NCBI GenBank assembly: GCA_013400155.1
Contig: VXBM01000139.1
Coordinates: 1,125,896-1,189,895, forward strand
Source of the DNA: Helopsaltes ochotensis
Taxonomy: Eukaryota > Chordata > Aves > Passeriformes > Locustellidae
Direction of reading: 5' to 3'
Length of the DNA stretch: 64,000 nucleotides
Shown one piece after another: positions 1 through 12,059 of the stretch. Made by a program: the position numbers and the translations under genes. Numbering within the stretch: the first letter of the stretch is position 1; each line of letters opens with the position of its first letter. The notes under the pieces are model-generated. The model was not told the origin of the DNA and searched no databases. It saw nothing but the letters and a program-made list of their open reading frames with translations.

Positions 1-119
1 TATACACTACAGCTGGAACAGTCTGACATATTAAGCATTTTAGGATAAAAATAAAACTTGATTACTTGATGTGGCTCACAAAGTTTGGTTTTATGTGAAA
101 AATCTGATCATTAACCAAG
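1..119. other. A+T-rich flank, nothing recognised
   Basis: This stretch lies beyond the putative minus-strand polyadenylation site. I see no repeat or open frame in it. Confidence 0.5.
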
Positions 120-583
120 AAACTTAAAAGTGGTAATTTTATTCATTCAGGATATGCAGCATCAGTGAAACACAATAAGAACAAAACAACATGATTCTTA
201 CTGCATACAATTTCCCCAGAGTTAGTCCTTTTGCCAAAGCAGTTCTTCATCCACTAAATGGGAACAACAGAACGGGACAGCCAGGGGCTCCAATTTAGAG
301 TAAACTCTAATCTGCCTTATGGGAGCAACTAAAGGACCTATGGAAAAATGTTTGTTTAACAGTAATTTGTCTCAAGCATAAATGGAAGCAGAACAGAACT
401 GACACAGTCCCACAATGGCAGTTTGTGCTGAACAATAACAGGATACTTGCATTAACAGAGTATGCTCTATTTAGGAAGCAAAACCAAGTGACTATACCAA
501 ACTCAATTGGTACAAACATTTTTTTTCTGCAAGATGATCTTTAAATGTCTTGCTGAAGACATCGTTAGGGGATATGCTGGCCT
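120..583 (-). other. Candidate terminal exon with 3' UTR (minus strand)
   Basis: Read on the minus strand, a pyrimidine-rich stretch ending CTTCCTCTCTTTAG (AG at 585-584) gives a good splice acceptor. From 583 one frame is open for about 30 codons and ends at a TAG at 494-492. It reads roughly as ASISPNDVFSKTFKDHLAEK and onward, which looks protein-like but which I cannot assign. A second frame, in phase with the candidate exon at 1190-1120, is open to a TGA at 505-503. About 350 bases of stop-rich sequence follow, then AATAAA. The layout fits a last exon plus 3' UTR. The exon boundary, the frame and even transcription are inference; a long non-coding RNA would look the same. Confidence 0.35.
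138..143 (-). promoter_or_regulatory. Candidate polyadenylation signal AATAAA
   Basis: The plus strand reads tttatt, giving AATAAA on the minus strand about 350 bases past the candidate stop codons. Cleavage would be expected 10-30 bases further on, near 110-128. The hexamer is common by chance in A+T-rich DNA, so the support comes only from its position after the candidate terminal exon. Confidence 0.35.
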
Positions 584-1119
584 CTAAAGAGAGGAAGTTT
601 TAATGCCTGAGGAAACACCTGTATATGTGAACTTTAAGCTCATTTCATTCGGTCATTTTGCTAAGCTGCTTTAGGTTAAAATAACTCTTATATCAGCTTT
701 CCAGAGTGGTGCAGTATGTCTAGATGCAAAGTAAATCTTTCGAAACTCACCCTTCAAAAGGAAAAAAAGGGGAAAAAAAGGCAACAACTATTCTCATCTT
801 GTAAATGGTCATTACAGTGTTTGGCTACATGTCCAACAGGAGGCTACCAGTTGCCCAGCAAGTGAGTGACTTCAATCCACAGTTTAAGAGTGGAAAAGCC
901 TACAGTAATCTTTCCATTACAAAAAAAAGTAACCTAAAATGAAAGTAACTCCTACTTTTTCTTGTTCCATGGATAAGCCCTAAGGTATGGTTATTTCTTC
1001 TAAGTAGTATGCTACAACATAAATGAAGGTAAAGCAAAACAGGCACTCAAAGCCCTTCTCACTTGCCTTAATGATGGAAGACCTAAGGGTGGTATCACAA
1101 ATGACATCTCACAGCTCAC
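584..1119 (-). other. Candidate intron (536 bases)
   Basis: Bounded on the minus strand by CACAG|GTGAGC (GT at 1119-1118) and CTCTCTTTAG. It is A+T-rich with no recognisable repeat. Confidence 0.3.
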
Positions 1120-1190
1120 CTGTGGGGCTTTTCTTCCTTCTACAAATTCTACTTTGAAGAACTCAAAGACTAAAGCTGGCATAAGACACG
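1120..1190 (-). other. Candidate internal exon, 71 bases (minus strand)
   Basis: On the minus strand the block lies between a strong acceptor (TTTTCTTCCTGTTGTAAG, AG at 1192-1191) and a strong donor (CCACAG|GTGAGC). Only one frame is open throughout. It contains an ATG followed by the residues PALVFEFFKVEFVEGRKAPQ and ends in phase 0. An in-frame stop precedes it in the candidate upstream exon, so this ATG would be the start if the blocks are spliced together. Spliced to the block at 583 the frame runs about 47 residues in total. I do not recognise the protein. The splice-site quality is seen directly; that it is transcribed is inference. Confidence 0.35.
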
Positions 1191-2105
1191 CTTACAACAG
1201 GAAGAAAACTTCTTGTAGAGCCCTGTAATATTCTAGTCCCACACAACGTTTACGGCTCTTTCTAGATACCCGTTGCATTGGTTTGGATCTCTGAGTCAGT
1301 ACCTACACTAAGGAAAAAAAACCAGAAAAAACAAGCAATCCATGCCAGAGAAGGACCAGCAACCAAAACCAAGGTAAAACACAGTTATGAAGTGCTTCAG
1401 AACTGCCAGAAATGTACATGAAACCATCAAGATCACTGAAAAAAAGACTAAGCCACTTTATGACTCAGATGAGTGAAATCTCTTCCACAGTCTCCCTCCA
1501 TCAACTAAAAAATAAACTTACAAAAAGATCTGTGATAATGAGGTAAACATTAGTTTACAGAAGTTTGGAAGAAATATGTCAATCCATAAATAACAGCCAT
1601 AAACTAAATACCTATTAATTGTTACAATGCACCAAGAAACAAAATATTTTTTTTAAAGTGCCTGAAGAAATCTGTTGAAGTAATCCCTCAAGTGAATACT
1701 TAAGGGGGAAGAGTGTAATTCTACCTTGAATTCTACTTGTAAGTTTCTTTCTGGGTTAAAGTAGAGCACAACAGTATCTGAAGTGTAATCTATATACAAC
1801 ACATAAAGGTATATGTTTTTCCCTAAAGATTATTTCACTGATGATTTAAAATACAAACTACTTGAAATTAACTAAAATTACAATAAAATAAAAATAAAGC
1901 TTCCACTTCAGAGACTTAGAAATAAAAGGATGTCTCCTCTTGTGAAAAACAAGAGCATTTAAAGAAAAACCCAAACCTTCTGTTTTAAGAGGTATTGATA
2001 CAGCCTCTTCCATATTCTTCCTACTGGGGGAAAAAAGTGGTACATTGCAACACTAATAAAAACAATCAGTTCTCTAAGACTCAATGCAGCTGTTTACCCT
2101 CTTAC
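1191..2105 (-). other. Candidate intron (915 bases)
   Basis: Lies between the donor at 2105 and the acceptor at 1191 on the minus strand. A+T-rich single-copy sequence; I see no repeat in it. Confidence 0.3.
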
Positions 2106-2241
2106 CTCTCGGTGCAATTCACATGCTTTTAGCAGTAAGATCCAACACCGGGCCCAGCGTCTCGAAGCTGTACTAGGTGCACCGATTCATTCAGCTACAC
2201 ATCTTCCATCCGTTAACACAGAAGGCACAATGGAAACAGAG
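2106..2241 (-). other. Candidate 5' UTR exon, 136 bases (minus strand)
   Basis: On the minus strand the block starts after TTGTCTTGTGTTTATCTTAG and ends at CACCGAGAG|GTAAGAGG, a near-consensus donor. It holds several CpG dinucleotides (for example in accgggcccagcgtctcga on the plus strand) inside DNA that is otherwise almost CpG-free. No frame is open across the whole block: several short ATG frames end at once, as in a 5' UTR with upstream frames. One frame is open over its last 27 or so codons. It could be a 5' UTR exon, a non-coding RNA exon or a conserved non-coding element. Confidence 0.4.
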
Positions 2242-4200
2242 CTAAGATAAACACAAGACAAAAATCTGAAATCTACTTCTTTATACATAAGCCAGTGTTA
2301 AAATTAATACTTTTATTAATCATTCAGAGAACTTTGGCTGACCCTCAGAAAGAATCAGACTGACTCCTATCTCAGCTACAAACTACAATCCACACTAAGA
2401 GTAGAACCCAAAACATGTAGCCATCGACTCGTTTAATTCAGGTATTAAAATTTATTCTGCTAGGCTAGTACATGATATTCATGCACAATTCACAAAGCTA
2501 ATATGGATGTCTGATCATGGGCAAGAGTAAATTGACCCCATAATGGAGACCACAAGCTTGACTAAAGGCCACCAGAGGACAGTGGTCCAGAGCACCATCG
2601 TTGTGCTTCAGAGCTCAAAGACCTTTCATAGTGCTTCCAAAACAGGATTCAGAAGTCCTATGAAAAGATTTAGGCATCTTACGTTGTCATCCTGGAAAGA
2701 AAGGGAGCAATGTGTGTGTTGGATCTTTGTAAGGAATACTTTAATAAGACTAAGCACAGATCAAAGAGGCTCAGTAAACAGGGGAGAAAACCCTACATAC
2801 TGTACTAGTTATGAAGAATCACCTACTCACTGAACAAATTCAGTCTGAAGTTTTTCTCATGGGGAATAGCTAAATGCTGTTAATTAAAAATAAGGGGAGA
2901 AAAAAGCATATACCATATATTTTCCACCACAAAAGACTCTACCTAAGTGCCAAAAGAACTCAAGAGCTTCTGTTCTTTCACAGGTTGATAATATTTACAT
3001 AAACAAGTTTTCCTAATGCATTTATTAATGTTAACTGGGAATCCCATAGCTAAGGGAGTTTTAATGATTCATTTACTAATGGAGAGACTAGAATTTGTAC
3101 ACACTATGAAGGTAAACAAATACATCTGTCAAGCATCTTCTTTCCTCCTGAGCCTCAGCTAGTACAATTAATCAAAATCTGATGATTGCTCTGCATAAGG
3201 AACGTGTCATTTGTCTGACAGATTTAAGTTGAAGGGGAGAGAAGAAAACCACACTTAAACATTTAAACTCCTTTTAAAAATGATGATCTGATGTCCACAA
3301 ACTCAAAATTAGCTGACAACATAAACACAATAGCTTGAATTCAGCATTTTATAAATGCTGAATTGTATAAAACACAGTTGAAACTGGCATACTTCAAGAA
3401 ATATGCACACAGAAGAGTTACACATGCAAGCCTTTTACTGAACTGAACTCGTTTTTAAGATCAGCATTATTATCATTGTGCAAAAGTGAAACTTTCATTT
3501 TCCGGAAAAACAAGCTGAGTTCACATGCAATTAAAAATAAAAAAAGTGCTTTCTCAGCTTTCTGAAAGCTTGAAATACAAGCATTTAAATGTTTATAGTT
3601 AAATAAGTACCAGATTTTGTAAACTGTTAAGTAATGTTAGACAGCCATCATTTCTAAGCATTCAAGTGAATTCTGTTTTCTGGGCAGTTCAGAATTTTAC
3701 TTCAGTCTGACCTGGATATTAAACCAGAAACTTTTTTTTCCAACAAATTTAATAAGAAACATTTATTGCGCTACTGAAATATGGTTCTTTGATTGACAAA
3801 AAGATTAACTATTAAAAAAAAACACTGAGGGGGAAAATTAATTTAAAAAAATGAATTTATGTTTAGTTTTGTCTCCCAAATTAAACCCTGCAAGATGTGT
3901 TTCCCCAAACTGCGCTTAATAAAATAATGCTATCCTTGATGACAGTTGAGATAAAGCACTAATCAGTACCAATGCAAACTACAGTATTTTAACAGAAACA
4001 AGATTCGTTGTGCTCCTCATGGGGCAACACAGGCACATATCCAATAAGCAACCACAAGGGCATGAAGGCTTTAAATTTTGATTTCTCTGCTCAGCACTAA
4101 CAGCAATCTACTACTGTCCCTTTGGCATAGCCCCATAACTCCATTCCACTACTAACCCTCTGGCAAAGCCCCATTTCTTTCTGTCAAGAGGCAGTACTGG
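2242..4200 (-). other. A+T-rich tract, possible first intron
   Basis: If the minus-strand exon model holds, this is the first intron, running back to the CpG island. I see homopolymer-rich A+T sequence, no recognised repeat and no defensible exon. Confidence 0.3.
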
Positions 4201-4724
4201 AGCAGAAAGAGAAAGGCAGAAGGACGCCTTCCCTTTGCCAGCCATCACCTCTTCAGCTCAATTACGTGCACGCTGGCTTTCACACAGTTTGTTACCAATT
4301 CTTCCCTGTCTTTCGAATGTGCGCCTGCAAGAGCTGCTGTGTGTGTATAGCAAAGTGCCAGGTGGAAAACTCCCAGCTTTGCAGAAGCACCTATGCAAGG
4401 AAAACACTCGGCAGGACGCGGGCTATTCCCACTGCTCGTCCCCCACCGCCTTCACAGCCGAGATGCAGTATCCCTGCGAACTCCTCCACTCCTCCGACCC
4501 ACCGGATCCGGGGTGGGAAACAGACCACAGAGAGGTCAACCAGAAACTCTCGGGGAGAGGGTGCGAACGGTGTCCCGGGGTGCGCTGGAGGCCCGGGAGC
4601 TGCTCGCGCTCCTCTCCCTGCGCCAGGTCTCCCGGTGCCCCGCAAGTTCAAGTGCCGGAGTTCCCAGGGCCCCGGCCCGACGCCGCTGCCGGGCGGCGGG
4701 AGCGTGGCGCCGGCGAGGGGCCCC

Positions 4725-5479
4725 NNNNNNNNNNNNNNNNNNNNNNNNNNNNNNNNNNNNNNNNNNNNNNNNNNNNNNNNNNNNNNNNNNNNNNNNNNNN
4801 NNNNNNNNNNNNNNNNNNNNNNNNNNNNNNNNNNNNNNNNNNNNNNNNNNNNNNNNNNNNNNNNNNNNNNNNNNNNNNNNNNNNNNNNNNNNNNNNNNNN
4901 NNNNNNNNNNNNNNNNNNNNNNNNNNNNNNNNNNNNNNNNNNNNNNNNNNNNNNNNNNNNNNNNNNNNNNNNNNNNNNNNNNNNNNNNNNNNNNNNNNNN
5001 NNNNNNNNNNNNNNNNNNNNNNNNNNNNNNNNNNNNNNNNNNNNNNNNNNNNNNNNNNNNNNNNNNNNNNNNNNNNNNNNNNNNNNNNNNNNNNNNNNNN
5101 NNNNNNNNNNNNNNNNNNNNNNNNNNNNNNNNNNNNNNNNNNNNNNNNNNNNNNNNNNNNNNNNNNNNNNNNNNNNNNNNNNNNNNNNNNNNNNNNNNNN
5201 NNNNNNNNNNNNNNNNNNNNNNNNNNNNNNNNNNNNNNNNNNNNNNNNNNNNNNNNNNNNNNNNNNNNNNNNNNNNNNNNNNNNNNNNNNNNNNNNNNNN
5301 NNNNNNNNNNNNNNNNNNNNNNNNNNNNNNNNNNNNNNNNNNNNNNNNNNNNNNNNNNNNNNNNNNNNNNNNNNNNNNNNNNNNNNNNNNNNNNNNNNNN
5401 NNNNNNNNNNNNNNNNNNNNNNNNNNNNNNNNNNNNNNNNNNNNNNNNNNNNNNNNNNNNNNNNNNNNNNNNNNNNNNN
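4725..5479. other. Assembly gap (755 N)
   Basis: A continuous run of N, flanked on the left by a run ending ggggcccc and on the right by ggccccggcggg. Gaps at G+C-extreme promoters are typical of short-read bird assemblies, so the real length may differ from 755. Confidence 0.99.
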
Positions 5480-5963
5480 GGCCCCGGCGGGCGGGAGAGC
5501 TGCGGGGCCCTCGGTCGCTGCCGCCCGCGGCGCGGTGCGGGGGATGCTCGGAGCCGGCGGAGTGGGTGCGGTGTCTCTGCCCCCGTGGCGGGGGACGCCG
5601 CAGCGCTGCCAGCTGCAGCAGCAGCACAACGTTGTATGGAAGTACAATTCCGTGAGCTTCACACCCATGGAAATGGAAAAGTGCGAAGCGAAGAATGAAT
5701 TATTGGGGCGTTTCAATAGGGTCGTGCTGCTGAGCGCTGATTCACTTGCCAAAATGACAAAACCCCCTTTCCGTGCTGTAAGATACAGATTTACGTTCTT
5801 TTCGCCCCCCTCGCCATTTGAAACAGAAGCCGCCTCAGAATTTGCCCACAAGCCCCCAGCTTTTCCTTCGTGGCATGGCCCCGTTCTGCATTTAGCTGCG
5901 GTCAGCCGTGGGCTTCTTGGGCGCCGGCGTCCAGCAGCCCCAGCCCTGCGCTGCCTCCGGCCG

Positions 5964-6003
5964 ACCTGTATCGCTCCTTGAGTACCTGTACCCGTCCTTG
6001 AGT
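5964..6003. repeat. 20-bp tandem duplication at the island edge
   Basis: Two adjacent 20-base units, acctgtatcgctccttgagt and acctgtacccgtccttgagt, match at 17 of 20 positions. They sit at the right shoulder of the CpG island. No function is evident. Confidence 0.7.
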
Positions 6004-8871
6004 TCGGGTTCTCCGTCTCCTTGTACTACCGACCTTCATGCCGCCTCCACGGGATTCCCTCCTTTTGCAACCCTATCGTAGCTGCCGCCCTCTCCCACAG
6101 CCTGCTTGCTGCTCCTGACCTCCCCTTCTGGCCCAATTCCAAATCTCCTCTGGCATGTTTCAGAATTCTCTGCCGACATTATTATTACATTGGGTTTAAA
6201 TTGTGTGCTTTTTTTTTTTTCCTAGTTAATCATTCATCCTCTCTTATGTCATCTCAGAATTCTGTGGAATTGGAGCTGATCCTGTGCTTATGACTAGTGG
6301 TTCTTCTGTTAAGATGGTATGAAACCTGAAAACTTACTCTGGAAAAAGTTATTAATCACTCAGCCTGCATTAAACTTGCGCAAAGATAGTAAAATGAATA
6401 AAATGTACCATGCTTTTCCTGTGGGATTTGCAATGTACCATCAGTTAAAGGCTTGCACATACACTTACCTTTATTTATGTGCATAGTTCCATTAAAGTCA
6501 ATAGGGCTACTTCCAGTACATCAAATTAAAAGTAAATACAAGTCATTCGATGGTGAGATACTTAATCTGAAATGACAGAATAGGCAGTTACAACAAATAG
6601 GGAGGGGAAGTGGAAAATAAGGGTAACACCAATGAGATTATACTGGAATTTTGGCATGTTGTGTACAAAACATGGCAGTTCCCTCTTTGCTTTTAAAAGC
6701 CAGTGGCTAGGTGAGTTGTTCAGGCTCCAGTATTGCAAACATGTACATGTCACTTAGGCCATGTAAATGGTGCCATTGTGTTCAGCTGGATAAGATATAC
6801 AGAAGTTTATTACATACAACAACTTGTGGAGTAAAATCTTGGACACTTTGTTATGTATGAGATTTGATACTGAAAAAGGGAATTAGAGAAAGGGAATTAG
6901 CTCATAAAATGAGAGACAAGAATGGAGGTGTGTGAGGGAAAGAAAATGAAGAGAGAAACAAAAAGATTAGCATATAGAATAGCATGGTAGGATAGTGAAC
7001 AAATTTTGGAAGAGCAACAGCAAACCATTTTACCAGTTCAAATGTGCAGCTACCAATAAAACAAAAACCAGCCAGCAAAGCAGTGCAGTAATGTGTTACT
7101 TTCTAAATGTCCAGAGGGATTCAGCAAATCAGTACAAATGTTCTGAAATCTCTTGGCTAATGCTGGGGAATAGGAGGAGAACAGAACCCAGGTGTTTTGA
7201 AATTCTGCTCTAGGACACTGAGCAGTCACTGTGGTGGTGAAGGTGGTTTCTCCTTAAAGTTGATGAGGGACAAAGCAAACCTCCAGCCAGCCACCCTCCT
7301 GAGAGCTTGGCAGTAGAGAGCCTGCAGCCAAGTAGGTGCTTTTCATCAGAAGTATTCAAAATAGTCAATTAACAAAATAAACACAGGGAAGAAAGAAACT
7401 CTTTTCTGCACAAGCTGTACACCAAATCTGGCAGTTGTTTGTTTTGGTATGTAAGGAGGATACATTTGTTAGCTTGCTTTCTAGCTTATTATTATGGAAC
7501 AGGATGACAAAGAGGTATTAAGGGAAAGTAGGGGCTGCTGAAACTCTTGAGCAGAGAGGAAATACCTTATGCGCACTGCATTTGGTGAGGCATACAAGAT
7601 TTAAGAATGCGAACTAGCCTGTCTTTCCAAAACACTTTCTGAAGAACAGCTAGGATTTAACCTTGTGGGTATTTAATTCAGTTGCTGGCAGAAAAGCACA
7701 AAGTTTTATATCACAATACAAAAATACTGCCCTCCAAGCAAAGCATCTGGTATGTTCTAAGGGGGCTTAAGCATACACAACATGCTGTCAAACATGGAAG
7801 GGTAAAAATCATATCAACATGAAGAGAGGTGAGCAGAGAGGGCTGAGGAGGGAATGTCCTTTTTTTCCCTGGTGGTAAGGAATGAAGAAAAGGGTATGAG
7901 ATAGACAACCTAATCTTAAATTTGTATATCCTTCTCATAATCTCTGCTTATATGGACTTCTGACCTCAGTGTCATTTCAGTATTTACATATGAAACACTG
8001 CTGTCTCATATGATAGTGTAGAATCAGCACCTTGGGCCAGAATTTCATGTGTTGATGGTCTTTTCTTTAAACTCATATTGGAAGAGTATCAAATATGATG
8101 GGTAAATCTGTCCATGTCTCTGATCCCCCATCTAAGTCTCCCTTTGAAATCTTTTATTGAATATTCAACTATCATCTTCAACATAAAATTGGCAACGTCA
8201 AACTCTATTTTTGTATAGGTAATTTCATGTTTTCTGCAGGCTCTGTCATCATCTGGTCTCCAGCCCACCATTTTTAGGGAAAATCCTGTCCTCAACCTTT
8301 CCCCTTTTGACACACACATTTGTGTCCTTGATCTTTATTTCGTCTTGTTTTGAAGAACACCCTTTGTTGGAAGATTCACCACTCTTCTATGTTTTTCAGC
8401 TCAACTGTCTCACCAATTTATTTTTTTTTCCTGGAGACTATTTTTAGCACCCCTGATTTTACTGATCTATCTTAGAGTGTTGCCCCACAGATGGCTGCAT
8501 TTGCACAAAAAGCATTGCAGAAGATTGATGTGGCAGCAGGAACAAGTGGCATAGGGAAGGAAGAGAACTGTCTAGATCAATTTTGCCGCTGGAAAATGTA
8601 GTATGGAAATGCATTCTGACTTGCAACTAAAGAAGAAAGGATAAAAGCCTTTGATTAATTAAAATATCTGCAATATGTATGGATAGCAAAATGCAAAACA
8701 GAAATCAGGCATGCAAAAATAGGAAATATTAATAAATACCACTAAATACAGCTAAGAGAAAAATTGCACAGGACAGGAATAAGTGTTGAATACCATCAGG
8801 TTTCTGTTTGCCTATTGTGAATGATTATTTGCCGCGCACTGATTGTCGTAAATTGTACTGAGTGCACTAGA
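6004..8871. other. Non-coding tract, nothing recognised
   Basis: The CpG density falls off by about 6.1 kb, and the rest is A+T-rich sequence with only short chance frames. I see no transposon signature. Confidence 0.5.
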
Positions 8872-8951
8872 TAAAAAACAAAACAAAACAACCCAAAAAA
8901 CCCCAAACAAACAAACAAACAAACAAACAAACAAACCCCCACAAAACCCCC
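8872..8951. repeat. A/C-rich tract with (AAAC)n core
   Basis: An A/C-only stretch with a clean tetranucleotide core of about eight caaa units (about 8904-8935), flanked by imperfect aaaac and ccccaaa runs. Confidence 0.9.
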
Positions 8952-11900
8952 CTGTGTACTATGATGACAAGCCTAGGATAATGGATTAGTGACAAATAGA
9001 GCTATGTAATATAGATGCAATCTCACTGATCCAAGTTACAAAGTGGCAAGATACCAGTAAATAATGTGTAAGCTGAGAACTTTCCAAATTTTTTGGCATG
9101 TCATAAAACATTAAAGATGAAGTCTTCCGTAGCCATTTCAAACATCTGAGATATCTTGGAGTTACGTTTTCTGATCTAATCAGTTTCTGTAGTAGTCAAT
9201 AAAGAAAAAGTAAAAGTAGAAAATTTGTAATATATATAACTGCAGTCCCTAGAACATGCCTATTGCAAGAAAGAAAATCTGCTTAAATAAATAAAAGGTT
9301 AGGTTTATTTAGGTTTATTTAGGTTTATTTCCATCCTCTATGACTGAGAATAAAAATAAGTTGTGAAGTCTGAGCACCTGAATTCAAAAAGTGCTCCTAA
9401 ACACATATGTCATTCAACTTACAAGACTCCAGAAGTCTGCAAAAGACTACTATATGAGCTTAGAATTTCCCAAATGCCTTAAACTCTATTCCTAGATGTA
9501 GTATTTAAGCTCTGGAGGTAAGGAGTTGCAGAATGCAAAAGTGATACTGGTGTATTGTTTTGGAGTTAGCCATTTTTAAAGGCCAGTTGGCTATCACTGT
9601 CAATATCCTCAGGCAATAAATTTGTTAGAAAAATAAATGAAATTCAAGTAAGAGTTATACTGCAAAAAGCAGCAGACTATCATTTCTGTTGCACAACACT
9701 GTTTCAATTCTAGTCTCCTGAGCTTTCCTCCTCTTCTAGTCAGAACAGCCTGAAATTTCTGTTTTTCTGGGCTCAGAAGTTATGTGCTTATTCTCTGCCC
9801 AAAGGTGAAATGGTTTCTGGAAAGCTTGAGCAAGAATGTTTTTGCTGGTTTAAGTGTGAGAACAGTGGGATACAGGGGAAATGGGAAATGTTGCATAAAG
9901 GTAAAAGTGCTGTAGGGTTTTCTACATAACTTTTTCATCACGATGAAGAGATGTGAAGAGATGAAAGTCGTGGTGGAAATAACCCTGCTCAGGAAAGACG
10001 TATACTTTTTCCAAAATTGGTCTCAAATGAGTCCTTCAAGCAGCATATAGACCCCATCTTTGTCAGAACCAGGGAGCATTTACACTTGACCTTCCCTGAG
10101 AGGAAGGGCAAGTATCTGCTCAGATTTACCTGTCCTTTGAGCCACAAACAGCTCTTCCATATTTTCATGGTGACACACTGACTGTATCTGGAAGTCCTGC
10201 CCCATTACTGCCTAATTCTTCATGGAGTGGCTCATCTGCAGTGTATCTACAGGGTCCCTCACAAATAAACTGGGATCAGGGAGGCTCAATGGGGGCCCCA
10301 CTTCAGTGCACACTGTTGCCAGGCTCTGCTGTTGGCAGTCCTGGATCTCCAAATGTGTCACAGCAGGCTTTTGTGGCCTTCTCTCTCTGCGTGTCCTCAT
10401 GCCACAGTTAAGTATCACAAGCATTTAAAAATATAAACCATCTATGTGATAATGAGGGGTGTCTGACAACTGTCTGTGGGATGTACAGAAGTAGAGTGTT
10501 TTCTCCTCAAGAGCTCTTTCCTATGTTTGCTGCCTCAAGTCCGTGGCCAGGAGGTCAGTGGACCTGCAGACAGCATGTGTTTGCAGCCAGGGTACCAGCT
10601 GCTAGCCTGGGCAAACAGAAGATGGTTCTGGGTGGGCATGACATGACACAACCCATAGTCACATGCTGTCACATACGGTCATGCCAGGTGTTACGTGTCC
10701 AGCATGAGCACACATTGCACAAAGACAGAGAGCAAGGTGTCCTCCTCGGCTGCACAACCTCTGACCTTCCTGTGTCCACAAAACCATCCTGTCAGGGAGC
10801 AGCACAGGCCAGGGACTCCCCATGGTGGCAAGGCCTGTCCCACCATTCCAGCCCTAAACCAGGCAGCTGGAGGGCACTGGGGCAGTCCCAGCCCTGGGCA
10901 GCCCTAGCCCTGGGTATTGGGCACCTCCTTGAGGACAGGCTGAGGCCAGGCTGGGACATGAACCCACAGGTGTGCCTGGCTCAGTAAAATCCATCACTGG
11001 GACAGGGGCTGATGGCTCCAGAGGGCTGAAATGGGCTCCTGAGCCATGGGTGGGCACCTCAGGGTCCCAACACATCCTTATGGAGAGACTCCATATGGCT
11101 TTGCCTCTGGCTGACTTCAAGAAGAGCTCACAGAAGCAGAGCTCTGTCCAGGAGCATTGCTGTGTGCAGTTGGATTGGTGGATGAAAAGGACAGAGGTGG
11201 TGAGGAGTGGTTGCCTTTAGCCCCTGCTTAGGGAACATATTTTTTCATACAATGGCTGTGAGAGCCAACAGCAAGCAGCAGTAGGACGCAGGACCTCTGT
11301 GCAGAGGGCTTTGCAGATATGTGTCACCCCTCCTGGCCTCACCAGGGCACATGAGCCATAGAAGAGAGTCACTTGCTCTGCATGGGGAGCTGCAAACACA
11401 GTTCTGCCAGATTGTCTGGCAATTCCCACTTACAGTAAAACATTCTGAAGCCCCAGCCACTGCCAAGGGCAGAGGACACAAGCAAAGCAGCCTGGTTCTC
11501 CCCAGCATCAGCAGGTGAATCCTACAACTACACAGTGCTCTGCTCTATGCACTGAGGCCAGCATTGGGATGGCCATGTTGCCATGAGCATCGTGACCATG
11601 CCTTCCTTCCTGCCAACATCATTGGCAAGTTTGCTGTTTACTGTGACTGCATGACCCTCATAAAACAGCAATTCTGGCCTTTGCCTCTTGCCCAGAAGTC
11701 TCCTCTGTTGTCTCTGTTTCCTCAGGCTAGCCAGAAACAGGCCTTCCAGAAGTGTGAAACTCTTGCTTCCTTGCATGAAGCTGACTCCAGACACAAGTTA
11801 ATAACAGCAATTTACTGTGATCAGGAGCACGCAATTCCAATGCTCTCTCGAACAGTTTCAAGACTTCAAGCCTCTTTTGCATCACACAGAGAGGGCAGTG

Positions 11901-12059
11901 ACTTGGTGCTGTGAATTTACCCAGGAATGGTACATAATTAAATCTTTGACAGAGAGCTTTAAATACTGGTTTTTGATTCATGGTAGGCAGCATACCAGGA
12001 CATGCCTAGATTGATCTTGATGCAATGTGACCAGAAGAGAAATGCTGGTCTCAAATGTC
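8952..12059. other. Non-coding tract; its 10.2-11.5 kb part is G+C-richer
   Basis: The first part is A+T-rich. From about 10.2 to 11.5 kb G+C rises but CpG stays sparse, so this is not a CpG island. It contains many overlapping open frames on both strands (up to 168 codons at 10481-10987), expected when stop codons are rarer. None resembles a known protein or carries splice-supported exons. Confidence 0.45.
9301..9330. repeat. 10-bp tandem repeat, three copies
   Basis: The unit aggtttattt occurs three times without error, with a partial unit before it. Confidence 0.9.

Larger units (their letters stand above)
4400..6010. promoter_or_regulatory. CpG-island promoter region, partly unsequenced
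   Basis: The visible parts (about 4410-4724 and 5480-6010) are very G+C-rich and dense in CpG, against a CpG-poor A+T-rich background on both sides. Such islands in vertebrates usually mark the start of a housekeeping or developmental gene and often fire in both directions. The candidate exons at 2241-120 suggest a minus-strand gene; a plus-strand gene running into the 6-64 kb region is equally possible. No TATA box is evident in the visible part. The core lies in the run of N, so neither the start site nor exon 1 can be placed. Long open frames crossing the N run have no meaning. Confidence 0.85.

Noticed and set aside
4235..5981. Very long open frames (360-570 codons) across the CpG island on both strands
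   Set aside because: Most of each is the run of N, which is read through without stops. The flanking parts have no consistent coding signal.
10481..10987. 168-codon plus-strand frame
   Set aside because: Lies in a G+C-richer stretch where stops are rare. No domain, no splice context, and similar frames occur on the other strand.
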